Below are positions 37,773-45,205 of a stretch of 64,000 bases of DNA, piece by piece. A program made the position numbers and the translations under genes. This stretch comes from Flavobacteriales bacterium (GTDB lineage Bacteria > Bacteroidota > Bacteroidia > Flavobacteriales_F > PHOS-HE28). How positions within the stretch are numbered: position 1 is the stretch's first letter; each line of letters starts with the position of its first letter. The DNA is taken from positions 124,001-188,000 of the forward strand of contig JADKJM010000016.1 of assembly GCA_016721005.1 (NCBI GenBank), written 5' to 3'. Below the pieces are notes generated by a model that was given only the letters and a program-made list of their open reading frames with translations, was not told the DNA's origin and ran no database searches.

Positions 37773-37883
37773 GACCTCTTTCCTAATTCAGTCACGCCCC
37801 TTTGCACCTCATCCTTTATCCTTCTCCCTCGCTTCGCTTTGCTCGCGATGACGAGAAGGAGTGGATGAATTAGGAAAGAGGTC
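37773..37883. mobile_element. MITE-like inverted-repeat element, copy 2
   Basis: A 111-bp copy of the element at 27029-27118, with the same 18-bp terminal inverted repeats and an additional 21 bp near its centre (TCGCTTCGCTTTGCTCGCGA region). It lies between the methyltransferase start and the Xre gene, at the left edge of the accessory zone. Confidence 0.85.
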
Positions 37884-37929
37884 TAGTGTGGGACAAGCCC
37901 AGAGCGAGCAGGAGCGGGAGATAAGTTCG

Positions 37930-37979
37930 GGGGGTGGTGATCTGGCACACGGATCACAGATCCGCGTGAGGGCGATCAA
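37930..37979. repeat. REP-like hairpin repeat, copy 1
   Basis: GGTGGTGATCTGGCACACGG is followed by ATC-ACA-GATCCGCGTG, giving the hairpin CACGGATC / GATCCGCGTG. The same 50-bp block recurs at 38714-38766, and a related hairpin at 38691-38712. Each sits at the 3' end of a minus-strand accessory gene. Confidence 0.75.
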
Positions 37980-38329
37980 GCCGCCTTGAAGCGGTCGTTG
38001 GCCTCCCGAATGAAGGCTTCCATGTCCTTGGCTGAGAGCCTGCGCGCCAATGCATGGAGATCAGCAACGCCTTTATCCTTGGTGAGGAAGGCGAGGTGGT
38101 CTTTGCCTGCAATGGCAACGGCTTGGGCGGGCCGATAATCGTACAGGTCATGCGGCTCACAGCGAAAGATGCGGCAGAGTTTCTCCAGGTCCGCGAAGTG
38201 AAGGCGCTTCATGGTACCCGCGACGAGCTTCTTGGCGGTGTGATGCGAGAACCCGTTGCGGGTAAGGAACGAGTATGGCTGCTGAACGCCTTTGAGGCGG
38301 GCGATGCGAGGAATGTCGAGGGTGATCAT
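37976..38329 (-). CDS. Xre-type helix-turn-helix transcriptional regulator
   Basis: A 117-residue protein. The start at 38329 (MITLDIPRIARLKGVQQPY) is chosen because the Cro/C1-type HTH begins there; an upstream extension of 69 codons has no conserved character. The HTH spans about residues 6-66 (YSFLTRNGFSHHTAKKLVAG ... LEKLCRIFRCEPHDLYDYRP), followed by a 45-residue helical tail. It is probably a stand-alone regulator; no partner is adjacent. Confidence 0.8.
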   Translation of the reverse strand: MITLDIPRIARLKGVQQPYSFLTRNGFSHHTAKKLVAGTMKRLHFADLEKLCRIFRCEPHDLYDYRPAQAVAIAGKDHLAFLTKDKGVADLHALARRLSAKDMEAFIREANDRFKAA

Positions 38330-38767
38330 GGCAGGTGGTCGTTGGAATTCAGTGCGTGCGTTGATGTGATCGCGGCTTGGAACGTGGATATCCGATCCGA
38401 GGTTGCAGAAGATCAATGGGAAGGTGTGCCATGAAGATCTTCGGGTGTAGGAGAACAAGCTTCGGGTGCCCCATTCGAGTTGTCGAATGCAGGAACCGAA
38501 CATGGCGGTGTGATGATGAAGGTATCCTGCGCCCAACTTGAAGCTTGGGGTGCTGCGATGAACGGACCGGGTGTGGAAATGGAATCTTCGGGTGCCTTTT
38601 TGAAGATCAGCGGTACGCGGATGACCGCACGCGACCCGTTATGCCCAGAGGCGAATGGAGAAACGCCTACTGGAGTGCGAATTGCAGGCGCACGGATCGC
38701 AGATCCGCGTGAGCTGGGGGGTGGTGATCTGGCACACGGATCACCGATCCGCGTGAGTGCGATCAAG
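38330..38767. other. 438-bp gap with REP-like hairpins
   Basis: The right part holds two related hairpins (38691-38712 and 38736-38757; CACGGATC/GATCCGCGTG type), the second within a 50-bp block repeated from 37930. The left part has TTCGGGTG three times (around 38428, 38461, 38588) but no gene I can support; open frames on both strands lack family features. Confidence 0.6.
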
Positions 38768-39616
38768 TCAGGGGGCAGCTTCGAGTTCCTTCAGCGTACT
38801 GCCTTTCTGATTCTTCCACGCTATCAATCCGTTCGCATGGCCGCCATGGACAACAGTTGCTGCCGCACTTGGACTAGTGAACTCGACATCCTTCGCGAAC
38901 TCCAAGTAGTCCTTCATTACACTCAAAGCTCCTTCATCCTTGAGCTTTTGACGCATCTGGATAGGCCATGGATATTTCTGCGATGAAGGTCGCTCGGTCA
39001 ATACCGCCTGGGATCCCTTCAGCACGACCATCCCGTTCGGTGTCAACCTAGCCGTGGCCTTCAATCCCTTGATCTCACACGTGAACACTTCCTGTTCGGA
39101 TGCGACATTGGACTGAACGATAGTAGGCACGAGCACTTCAACTCCCAACACGGGCAGCAGTTGATGGATCTTCTCCAAGTAGATCTCCATGTCCTCTCGA
39201 TCTGATTCGGGGAGCTTGGATCCACTGCCCTGGCCATTCATCACCTCTGATCGTCCGGCTCGCTTGGCCTGTTCGATCAACCGACCTTCCAGATAGCGGA
39301 TGTGCGCCTTTGTCAGATTCTCGTCCTTGCTCGTGAAGAATACGATCTGGTTCCAAAAATCCTTTTCCACATGGCCTCGTACACGGTCGCGAATGGATTC
39401 AGCTTCGCCCACGTATACCGCGCTACGGCCTGACGTTGGATCGACACCGGTGAGGAAATAGACGCCAGACTTCTGCGACTCCTCTCGAGCGAGGACGCTA
39501 TCGAACTCGCTCCTTGGGCCAGCTACAGCCTTGCTCGTCCAGTTAGAAAGCTCGGCCGTGCGAAGCCGCTTCGGGTCGCCGTGAGCCAGAAATATCTTGA
39601 TGGTCGCCGTAGGCAT
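38768..39616 (-). CDS. GIY-YIG nuclease-domain protein with DUF4357
   Basis: A 282-residue protein. The GIY-YIG domain lies at about residues 50-135: GVYFL (51-55), YVGEA (68-72), the conserved Arg in ESIRDRVRGH and Glu in YLEGRLIEQAKR. A C-terminal DUF4357 domain (SPSAAATVVHGGHANGLIAW) follows a linker with a beta-rich segment. Such proteins are widespread in accessory regions and often accompany restriction-type genes, but none is adjacent. Its 3' end meets a REP-like hairpin, its 5' side a duplicated fragment of the neighbouring dehydrogenase gene. Confidence 0.85.
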   Translation of the reverse strand: MPTATIKIFLAHGDPKRLRTAELSNWTSKAVAGPRSEFDSVLAREESQKSGVYFLTGVDPTSGRSAVYVGEAESIRDRVRGHVEKDFWNQIVFFTSKDENLTKAHIRYLEGRLIEQAKRAGRSEVMNGQGSGSKLPESDREDMEIYLEKIHQLLPVLGVEVLVPTIVQSNVASEQEVFTCEIKGLKATARLTPNGMVVLKGSQAVLTERPSSQKYPWPIQMRQKLKDEGALSVMKDYLEFAKDVEFTSPSAAATVVHGGHANGLIAWKNQKGSTLKELEAAP

Positions 39617-39635
39617 GTATCAGTGGCTGAAGTTC

Positions 39636-39708
39636 AATACCCTCCACCCTGCCCGCGTTCGATCAGCGATAGCGGGTGCCAGGTGGTCTTCACCTCTTGG
39701 GTGTCGAG
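39636..39708 (-). repeat. duplicated 3' end of the aldehyde dehydrogenase-like gene
   Basis: This segment repeats 40294-40362, the last codons of the dehydrogenase-like gene (shared stretches CCCTGCCCGCGTTCGATC and CAGGTGGTCTTCACCTCTTG), with 9-12 extra bases. The two copies bracket the vapBC-type module at 39729-40263 in direct orientation. Confidence 0.85.
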
Positions 39709-39728
39709 GGTCATTGGGTGATCGATGG

Positions 39729-40103
39729 TCATTGGGTGTAAAGCAACAGGTCCAGATCGCCATCCAGCTTCTTGAAGTCCTTGTCCGCAGTCATCAGGCG
39801 AATGCCAAGGAAACGGGCACTCGCTGCGATGATCGCATCGGGCACTTCAAGGCCGCTCTTGCGCCGGAGTTCGATAGCATCCGCATTGATGACCGGGCTA
39901 CTCTCGATCACGGGTACCTGTTCAAGGAAGCGCTCGATCAGGTCGACGCTCGCTGCATCGATCTTGGGATAACTCAGCAACTCGATGCGAGTGATGAACG
40001 AGATATATAGCTACTGATCATCGAGCATCAAGGCCAAAGCCATATCACCTTTCAGCGCGTAGAGAACGATGTTGGTATCGACCAACAACCTACTTCCATC
40101 CAT
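39729..40103 (-). pseudogene. vapC: VapC-type PIN-domain toxin with a premature stop
   Basis: Reading from the ATG at 40103, the frame MDGSRLLVDTNIVLYALKG shows the PIN-domain start, then hits TAG at codon 31 (40011-40013) and continues in the same frame through SFITRIELLSYPKIDAA, VPDAIIAASARFLGIRLMTA and DKDFKKLDGDL, including the conserved acidic residues. A single base change (for example GAG to TAG) would account for the stop. The full length would be 124 residues, normal for VapC. An internal restart at 39980 would miss the first catalytic Asp, so activity is unlikely. The start overlaps the antitoxin gene by 14 nt. Confidence 0.85.
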
Positions 40104-40263
40104 CGCGCATCTTCTTCTGGATGGCCAGCGGATCGCCCTCCAACTTCAGCTTACCGGCGAAGCTCTTCACGTCAACGCCCTTCCTCATCCGTGTTCGCTT
40201 CTTGCTCTTCAGCAGCACTGCGAGCTGTTTCCGCGTGGTGGATCGTTTCACGATGATGGTCAT
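40090..40263 (-). CDS. small antitoxin-like protein paired with VapC
   Basis: A 57-residue protein (MTIIVKRSTTRKQLAVLLKS) with a basic N-terminal part and a C-terminal segment (VKSFAGKLKLEGDPLAIQKK) typical of Bacteroidota antitoxins that precede PIN toxins. It is intact. Its last 14 nt overlap the toxin start, the usual layout. Retention of an intact antitoxin next to a dead toxin fits decay of the module from the toxin side. Confidence 0.75.
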   Translation of the reverse strand: MTIIVKRSTTRKQLAVLLKSKKRTRMRKGVDVKSFAGKLKLEGDPLAIQKKMRDGWK

Positions 40264-40291
40264 GCGGCGCGTGGATGAACAAATGTAGCGT

Positions 40292-40365
40292 TCAGTACCC
40301 CCCGCCCCCGCCCTGCCCGCGTTCGATCGGATGCCAGGTGGTCTTCACCTCTTGGGTGTCGAGGA
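40292..40365 (-). repeat. source copy of the dehydrogenase 3'-end duplication
   Basis: Direct-repeat partner of 39636-39708; see that entry. Confidence 0.8.
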
Positions 40366-41269
40366 TCATGTACGGGTTCTCGGCTTCGCTCGAACCGACA
40401 TGAGATCCGCTCGGACCCACACCCTTTCGGTAGACCACACGCTTCATGTTCGTGGCGGCCTCGGTGTCGAGCATGATCCGCTCCTCCTTTGTCACATCCG
40501 CAACGACGATCGCGTTGATGTCCATGTGCGAAACGAGGGGCTTGAGCAATTCGCTGCGGAAGCCGGTGAGCAGGTTCACCACGCCGCCGGGCAGGTCGCT
40601 GGTGGCGAGCACTTCGGCGAAGGTGACGGCGGGTAAGGGATGCTTCTCGCTGGCCACTACCACGGCTGTGTTGCCGCCCGTGATCACAGGAGCGATCAAG
40701 CTCACCAACTCGAGCAGGCCGTTGCTTCCGCCAGCCATCACGCCCACCACGCCGGTGGGTTCCAGCACGCTGAAGTTGAAGTGCGAGCTGTTGGTGGGGT
40801 TCACGCTGCTGAAGAGCGCCTGGTACTTGTCGCACCAGCCGGCGTAATGGATCCAGCGATCGATCGCGGCGGACACTTCAGCTTCGGCTTGCTTCTGCGA
40901 AGCGCCATGCAACATCAGTTCATGCACGAACTGTGCGCTGCGGCCTTCGAGCATTTCGCCTATGCGGTAGAGGATCTGGCCGCGGTTGAAGGCGCTGCGG
41001 TTCGCCCAATCGCCAAAGGCCTTGCGCGCGGCGATCACGCTCTCGCGCACATCCTTACGACTGCTGCGGCAGACGTTCGCCAAGGACTTGCCGTCGGTGC
41101 CCTTCGGCTGGTAGTAGCGGCCACTCTCTGTGCGTGGGAACTTGCCGCCGATGAAGATCTTGTAGGTCTTCATCACGGGAACGCGCTCCGACTTCTTGGA
41201 TGTGCCGTTGGTTCCGTGCCCGTTGAGGTCGGCTTTGACCGTGTTCGTCTTCGTGATCGTCTTGCTCAT
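40292..41269 (-). CDS. aldehyde dehydrogenase-like protein lacking the catalytic domain
   Basis: A 325-residue protein starting at 41269 (MSKTITKTNTVKADLNG). Residues about 35-290 match the NAD-binding half of aldehyde dehydrogenases (FIGGKFPRTESGRYY, AFNRGQILYRIGEMLE, VLEPTGVVGVMAGGSNGLLE), but the catalytic Cys domain is absent. Bacteroidota genomes often pair a full ALDH with such a half ALDH, comparable to the second domain of ALDH16; the partner here appears to be the truncated gene at 47340. The C-terminus is GQGGGGGY. Its 3' end is duplicated at 39636. Confidence 0.8.
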   Translation of the reverse strand: MSKTITKTNTVKADLNGHGTNGTSKKSERVPVMKTYKIFIGGKFPRTESGRYYQPKGTDGKSLANVCRSSRKDVRESVIAARKAFGDWANRSAFNRGQILYRIGEMLEGRSAQFVHELMLHGASQKQAEAEVSAAIDRWIHYAGWCDKYQALFSSVNPTNSSHFNFSVLEPTGVVGVMAGGSNGLLELVSLIAPVITGGNTAVVVASEKHPLPAVTFAEVLATSDLPGGVVNLLTGFRSELLKPLVSHMDINAIVVADVTKEERIMLDTEAATNMKRVVYRKGVGPSGSHVGSSEAENPYMILDTQEVKTTWHPIERGQGGGGGY

Positions 41270-41331
41270 TAGTACTGACTGTGCGTAGCCAAAGCTAAGG
41301 CCCGGCTGACGAGGATCTTTTGCGGACTGGA

Positions 41332-41913
41332 TCACTCATCATCCAATCCCTTTCCTGCACGGATCCGCTCCATGCATTTCTCCACCCGCGCCTCACGCGT
41401 TCTGGCTTGCTTGGCTGAGGAAAAGTGAAGCAGGAATCCGCGCTGTCGTCCGGGCGTCAGTGCCTGAAAGGCTTTCTTCAACGCAGGCATCGAATCCAAC
41501 TTGATCCGGAACTCTTCCGGCATGACGAAGGCCGCCGTTGGTTTGAGCTTCACCTTCAGCCCTGCCTTCTCCACCTCGATGGCCTCATGGATGTACGCCT
41601 TCACGATGCGCTCCAGCTTCACGATCTCCTTCAAGTCGGTAAACCGGATCTGGCGCGCGGCCTGCACGTTCTTGGTTTGTTGCACCAGGATCCCGTGATC
41701 GTCCTTGAGCAAGGCGCCCTTGTGGAAGAGCAGTGCGCAGTAGTCCTTGAAGGCATGGATCAGCACGACGTTCTTCTTCTGAAGAGTGTAGCACGGGTGG
41801 CCCCACTTCAGCTCCTCTTGGAGTCCACAGTCCAGTAGGATCACCCGGAGCTTCTCCTGCTCTTGCTGCCACTTCGCGGGTTTGGCGAAATACCAATCGA
41901 CCTTGGGGTTCAT
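41332..41913 (-). CDS. YdeI/OmpD-associated family protein (DUF1801-like)
   Basis: A 193-residue soluble protein. The N-terminal two thirds carry the DUF1801 pattern (ELKWGHPCYTLQKKNVVLIH, CALLFHKGALLKD), and the C-terminus (LTPGRQRGFLLHFSSAKQAR, TREARVEKCMERIRAGKGL) is the YdeI-type extension. Function is unknown; homologues are common single genes in Bacteroidota. Full length for the family. Confidence 0.88.
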   Translation of the reverse strand: MNPKVDWYFAKPAKWQQEQEKLRVILLDCGLQEELKWGHPCYTLQKKNVVLIHAFKDYCALLFHKGALLKDDHGILVQQTKNVQAARQIRFTDLKEIVKLERIVKAYIHEAIEVEKAGLKVKLKPTAAFVMPEEFRIKLDSMPALKKAFQALTPGRQRGFLLHFSSAKQARTREARVEKCMERIRAGKGLDDE

Positions 41914-41985
41914 GCCACGAACTTATAGCGGATGCCTCTTGGTGTGGTCATGGGTATCCGCCGCGAACGGGCTGCCTTGTTCGCT

Positions 41986-41993
41986 TACTTTGG
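41986..41993 (+). promoter_or_regulatory. -7-like box TACTTTGG before the VOC gene
   Basis: Lies 19 nt before the ATG at 42013, and thus decides against an in-frame start about 27 codons upstream, which would place the box inside the coding region. Confidence 0.4.
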
Positions 41994-42012
41994 CGTGATC
42001 GATCACCTACCC

Positions 42013-42369
42013 ATGTCAAGACACATCACCGGTATCGGCGGATTCTTCTTCCGCTCGGACGACCACAAGGCGCTCGCCAGCTGGTACAACAAACACTTCG
42101 GCATCAACGACCAGGAGAACGGCTGGATCTGGCAACAGGATGCCGGTCCAACAGTGTTCTCGCCCTTCAAGCGCGACACCGATTACTTCGGCAACGACAA
42201 GCAACAGTTCATGTTGAACTTGCGCGTAAGTGACATGGATGGCCTGCTGAAGAAGCTCGAGGTCGATGGTGTGCGCATCGATCCCAAACGCATGGATGAG
42301 GACTACGGCCGATTCGCGTGGGTCTACGATCCGGAAGGGAACAAGATCGAATTGTGGGAGCCGAAGTAG
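42013..42369 (+). CDS. VOC (glyoxalase/bleomycin-resistance fold) protein
   Basis: A 118-residue single-domain VOC protein (ITGIGGFFFRSDDHKALASW; NLRVSDMDGLLKKLEVDGVR; VYDPEGNKIELWEP). The terminal GNKIELWEP contains the usual metal-ligand Glu. Substrate unknown. The start at 42013 is preferred because the domain begins there and a -7-like box lies 19 nt upstream. Confidence 0.85.
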   Translation: MSRHITGIGGFFFRSDDHKALASWYNKHFGINDQENGWIWQQDAGPTVFSPFKRDTDYFGNDKQQFMLNLRVSDMDGLLKKLEVDGVRIDPKRMDEDYGRFAWVYDPEGNKIELWEPK

Positions 42370-42449
42370 AGGCTGCGAGTTGACCGGAGCGTTCCGGGCA
42401 CACGTGGTGCAATGAAGATCGGTGATCAGGCCACTACCTTTACACGACC

Positions 42450-42740
42450 ATGAAACTGCTGCTCGTCAACATCATCGACCCGCGCAAGGAGAAGCTCGTT
42501 ACGGATATCCTGAACGAGATCGAGGGTGTGGAAGTGAGGCGCGGTCCTTCTCGTGCGAAACGCACTGCTCGCGGCACCACCAGAACGGTCGTTGCCAATC
42601 GCGCCAAGGCCATCAAGCCGATGACACCGAACGAGAAGAAGTTCGTGAAAGGATTGACCCGCGCGTTCAAGGATATGGACAACCATATCGCAGGAAAGAA
42701 GAAGTTGAAGACCCTCGACGAATTCCTGAATGGGCTATAG
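42450..42740 (+). CDS. probable antitoxin of a RelE-type module
   Basis: A 96-residue protein (MKLLLVNIIDPRKEKLVTDI) with a basic middle (GPSRAKRTARGTTRTVVANR) and a helical end (KKLKTLDEFLNGL). The LKTLDEFLNGL ending is typical of antitoxins whose C-terminus wraps a RelE/ParE toxin. It overlaps the next gene by 11 nt. TACCTTTA (42435-42442) may be its -7 element. Confidence 0.7.
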   Translation: MKLLLVNIIDPRKEKLVTDILNEIEGVEVRRGPSRAKRTARGTTRTVVANRAKAIKPMTPNEKKFVKGLTRAFKDMDNHIAGKKKLKTLDEFLNGL

Positions 42741-43059
42741 GATCGTCCTGCACGGCAACTTCGAGCGCGAAGCCCGACCGTTGTTGAAGCGTTATCGTTC
42801 GTTGGCCGTTGAGCTTGCTGTCCTGCGAGATGCACTGAAAGCGGAGCCGCATCAAGGCAAGCCGATCGGTAACGAGTGCTACAAGATCCGCCTGGCGATC
42901 CGTTCGAAAGGCAAGGGCAAGTCAGGAGGCGCGCGCGCGATCACGTGCGTGGTAGCCGTGCGCAAGGAGGTCTATCTGCTATCGATCTACGACAAGAGCG
43001 AACAGGATACGCTGACCGACAAGCGCCTGAAGGAATTGCTCAAGAAGATCCCGCGATAG
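42730..43059 (+). CDS. RelE-like toxin
   Basis: A 109-residue basic protein (MGYRIVLHGNFEREARPLLK) with the RelE-type order: first strand and EREARPLLKRYRSL helix, CYKIRLAIRSKGKGKSGGAR basic hairpin, and VYLLSIYDKSEQDTL. This subgroup is often annotated as addiction module toxin RelE. It is coupled to the upstream antitoxin-like gene by an 11-nt overlap. Target not determinable. Confidence 0.8.
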   Translation: MGYRIVLHGNFEREARPLLKRYRSLAVELAVLRDALKAEPHQGKPIGNECYKIRLAIRSKGKGKSGGARAITCVVAVRKEVYLLSIYDKSEQDTLTDKRLKELLKKIPR

Positions 43060-43082
43060 CGACATCTTATCTCGCCACCGAC

Positions 43083-43486
43083 CTACTTCCTCAAGATCGA
43101 CCCCATCTTCTTGCCCTTGGCCAGTTCATCCACCAGCTTGTCCAGGTAGCGGATCCCGCTAAGGCGGGACAGGTCCTGTTGCATCAGCGGGTCCTCGATG
43201 TCCTCTACGCGGTAGCCGCAGGACCTGTCCCGTGAAGCGGGATCAGGCCGGTGATCATGGTAACGTTCGCGTGCATGCGTGGTGCTTTGGCGAAGAAAGT
43301 CTCGAAGTCCACCTTGGTATCGAGCACCTTCTGGAGGCCCTTCTCCGTGTAGCCCGTGAGCCAGTGGATGATGGTGTGCAGCTCCTCCTTCGTGCGGCCC
43401 TTCCTCTCCACCTTGTTCACATAAAGCGGATAGACGGTAGCGAACGTCATCCGGCGGACCCGTTCGTTGTTGGCTCCTGGTTTCAT
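43083..43486 (-). pseudogene. DUF2200 protein disrupted by two short palindromic insertions
   Basis: The N-terminal 75 codons (MTFATVYPLYVNKVERKGRT, TIIHWLTGYTEKGLQ, FETFFAKAPRMHANVTMITG) and the C-terminal part (YRVEDIEDPLMQ, IRYLDKLVDELAKGKKMGSI) match DUF2200. Between ITGLI and CGYRVED sits a 20-nt insert (43221-43240) that shifts the frame; between LMQQ and IRYLDK sits a related, inverted 21-nt insert (43155-43175) that is in frame. Both carry CCCG...CGGGACAGGTC hairpins. Without them the protein would be of normal length. A 93-codon truncated product could still be made. Confidence 0.85.
43155..43240. repeat. inverted pair of 20/21-nt palindromic inserts
   Basis: Plus-strand 43155-43175 (CCCGCTAAGGCGGGACAGGT plus C) and 43221-43240 (GGACCTGTCCCGTGAAGCGG) are inverted copies differing in the hairpin loop by substitutions and one missing base. 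Each lies at a position where the DUF2200 family has no residues. Confidence 0.85.
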
Positions 43487-43492
43487 GACCCT

Positions 43493-43565
43493 TCAAAGTT
43501 GGGTGCTTTCGTTCAGCCGCTCGTCATGGTCGTCGGGGCTTTGAAGACCGGATCGTTCGGAGGAA
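43493..43565. repeat. cassette-boundary repeat, short copy
   Basis: Contains CAAAGTTGGGTGCTTTCGTT and, after an apparent 31-nt deletion, GGTCGTCGGGGCTTTGAAGA, matching the copies at 44569 and 46502. It separates the DUF2200 gene from the dinD-like gene. Confidence 0.7.
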
Positions 43566-43588
43566 AGCCCGAAGCCTTCTATTGGGCC

Positions 43589-44466
43589 TCACTCCTCCGC
43601 CCCTTCCTTGCCCAACAACCCACCCGCTTCGCGCTTGTCCAGTTTCAGTTTCGGCTTGGCGGACTTGACGCGCTTCTCGACTTCCTTGATGTGCTCGTCG
43701 GGCTGGATGTTCTCCGGCAGCGTGCCGCCGATGCGTTTGATGGCATCGCGCACTTCCTTGCCCACTTGTTCGTGGGTGCGGATGGCTTGTTGCTGATCAC
43801 GCACGGCATCCTTGGCGAGCTTGTCGCGTGTTTGCGTCATGCGGAACTGGTTGGCGGCGGCTCCGTTGCGTTCATGCGGTCCAGGAGGTTCTCCTTTTCG
43901 GGTATGCCCTTCTTCTTCTTGATGCGGTCGCGACCCAGACCGCCATACAAGCCTTTGTACCCCGCATCGTGGAACACGCCGAAGAGCTTGCTCTGCACAC
44001 CGGCTTGTTGCGCTGCGCCGGAAAGCGCCTTGAACTCCTCGGCCGTCTGTTTGCGCAGTTCCAAGCGTTCGCGGTCGGCGGCCAAGCGGTCCGACACTTC
44101 CTGCCGACGCGTTTGCACGACGAAATACTTTTGGGCGTAGGCGATCTCCGGCTTGCGCGGATCGCCGTTGAGCGCAATGAGATAGCACGCGAAGCGGGAA
44201 AGGTGAAAGTCGACCACTTCGCGGATGCCGCCCTTGCCCACTTCTATCATTTTGCCGGCGCCGGCAAAATGATGCCCCGGATCGTTCCCGGATTCCTTGC
44301 ATGAGGTCTGCGCGCGACCGATGGCCTGCTCGAACCGTCGCCATTGATCATAGCCAAGCAGCGGCTGCAGATCACGGGCGCTCCAGAACTCCGCACCGTG
44401 TGCGTTGGTCTATTTCAGATCCTCGAATGACTTGCCCGAGAGGGCTGGTGTGCTATCGTCCGTCAT
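43589..44466 (-). pseudogene. dinD: DinD-like DNA-damage-inducible protein, broken
   Basis: From the ATG at 44466 the frame reads MTDDSTPALSGKSFEDLK, stops at TAG in codon 19 (44410-44412), then continues in frame with TNAHGAEFWSARDLQPLLGY, HHFAGAGKMIEVGKGG, HLSRFACYLIALNGDP, FVVQTRRQEVSDRL and GLYGGLGRDRIKKKKGIPEK, all typical of DinD/BRO-N-like proteins. A second lesion near 43868 shifts the frame before NQFRMTQTRDKLAKDAV, which continues to the normal C-terminus. One nonsense change (CAG to TAG would fit) and one small indel have inactivated a gene of about 290 codons. E. coli DinD inhibits RecA strand exchange; a role here is only historical. Confidence 0.85.
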
Positions 44467-44568
44467 GGTCCTGCCTACTGACGAAAAGAACGTCAACAGG
44501 CAATTGACAAGATAGAAGGACGCGAAGCTCCGGCAACAAAGCGCTCATCAGCACGCGAGCATTCCCAT

Positions 44569-44638
44569 CCGGCATCATCTTCAAAACCTACAAGGTCGTC
44601 GGGGCTTTGAAGACCGGATAGTTCGACGACGCGACACC
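44569..44638. repeat. cassette-boundary repeat, copy 2
   Basis: Shares GCATTCCCATCCGGCATCAT and GGGGCTTTGAA...TAGTTCGA with 46502-46576 over about 70 bp at high identity. It lies between the dinD remnant and the DUF4411/ImmA pair. The rest of 44467-44692 holds nothing recognisable. Confidence 0.85.
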
Positions 44639-44692
44639 GTGAGTTAATACCGCCCCGGTGTTGTCCGTGGTGGTCCGTGTTGTCTTACCGAT

Positions 44693-45205
44693 CTAGCCTC
44701 GTTGCAGTTTGAAGCCACGCTCCTTCAGAAAGTCAGCGATGCCGATCGAGTGTGCGCCATACTTGTGAGCAACCTGTGGGAGCTTGTTCGATACGGTCGA
44801 CTTCTCCTTGGTGACGATAAGGAACTTCTCAACCGCAGCATTGCCTATCAAGAAGGGATCAGCCTCGTCCCTTTCCCCAACAACCTTCTGGTGCTTCAGG
44901 AATCCAGAGTTGAGGTTCTCTCGAATCACACGTTGTGAGAGGAGCATTGCCTGTTCTCCGGTCTCCCAATAGCACAGCTTGCGATGCTTGATCAGCCAGC
45001 TCTTGATCAAACTGTTGCCTTTGTAGTCGTCGACCAATTCCTGAAAGACAAAGTCTATGACCTTCAACCGATCCACTTTGGCCAGCCAAACCAAATCGTT
45101 CCAAAGCGCATCGAACACGGCCATGTCACCGTAGTACCTCTCCAGTGTGATCAGAGCATCGCTGTCAAAAGCATACACCGGCTCTTGTTCCCGGAACAGA
45201 CTCAT
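44693..45205 (-). CDS. DUF4411 (PIN-like) protein, probable toxin
   Basis: A 170-residue protein with a PIN-like acidic start (VYAFDSDALITLERYY, D14/D16), the conserved DFVFQELVDDY, GERDEADPFLIGNA and VTKEKSTVSNKLPQVAHKYG segments of DUF4411. The family is regularly encoded next to ImmA/IrrE-type HTH-metallopeptidase genes and is regarded as the toxin of such pairs. Here the upstream gene ends in TGATG, so stop and start share one base, indicating coupled translation. Nuclease activity is inferred from the PIN relationship. Confidence 0.85.
   Translation of the reverse strand: MSLFREQEPVYAFDSDALITLERYYGDMAVFDALWNDLVWLAKVDRLKVIDFVFQELVDDYKGNSLIKSWLIKHRKLCYWETGEQAMLLSQRVIRENLNSGFLKHQKVVGERDEADPFLIGNAAVEKFLIVTKEKSTVSNKLPQVAHKYGAHSIGIADFLKERGFKLQRG

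Noticed and set aside
38480..38986. 168-codon plus-strand protein between the Xre and GIY-YIG genes
   Set aside because: It overlaps the 3' end of the well-supported GIY-YIG gene and includes two REP-like hairpins.
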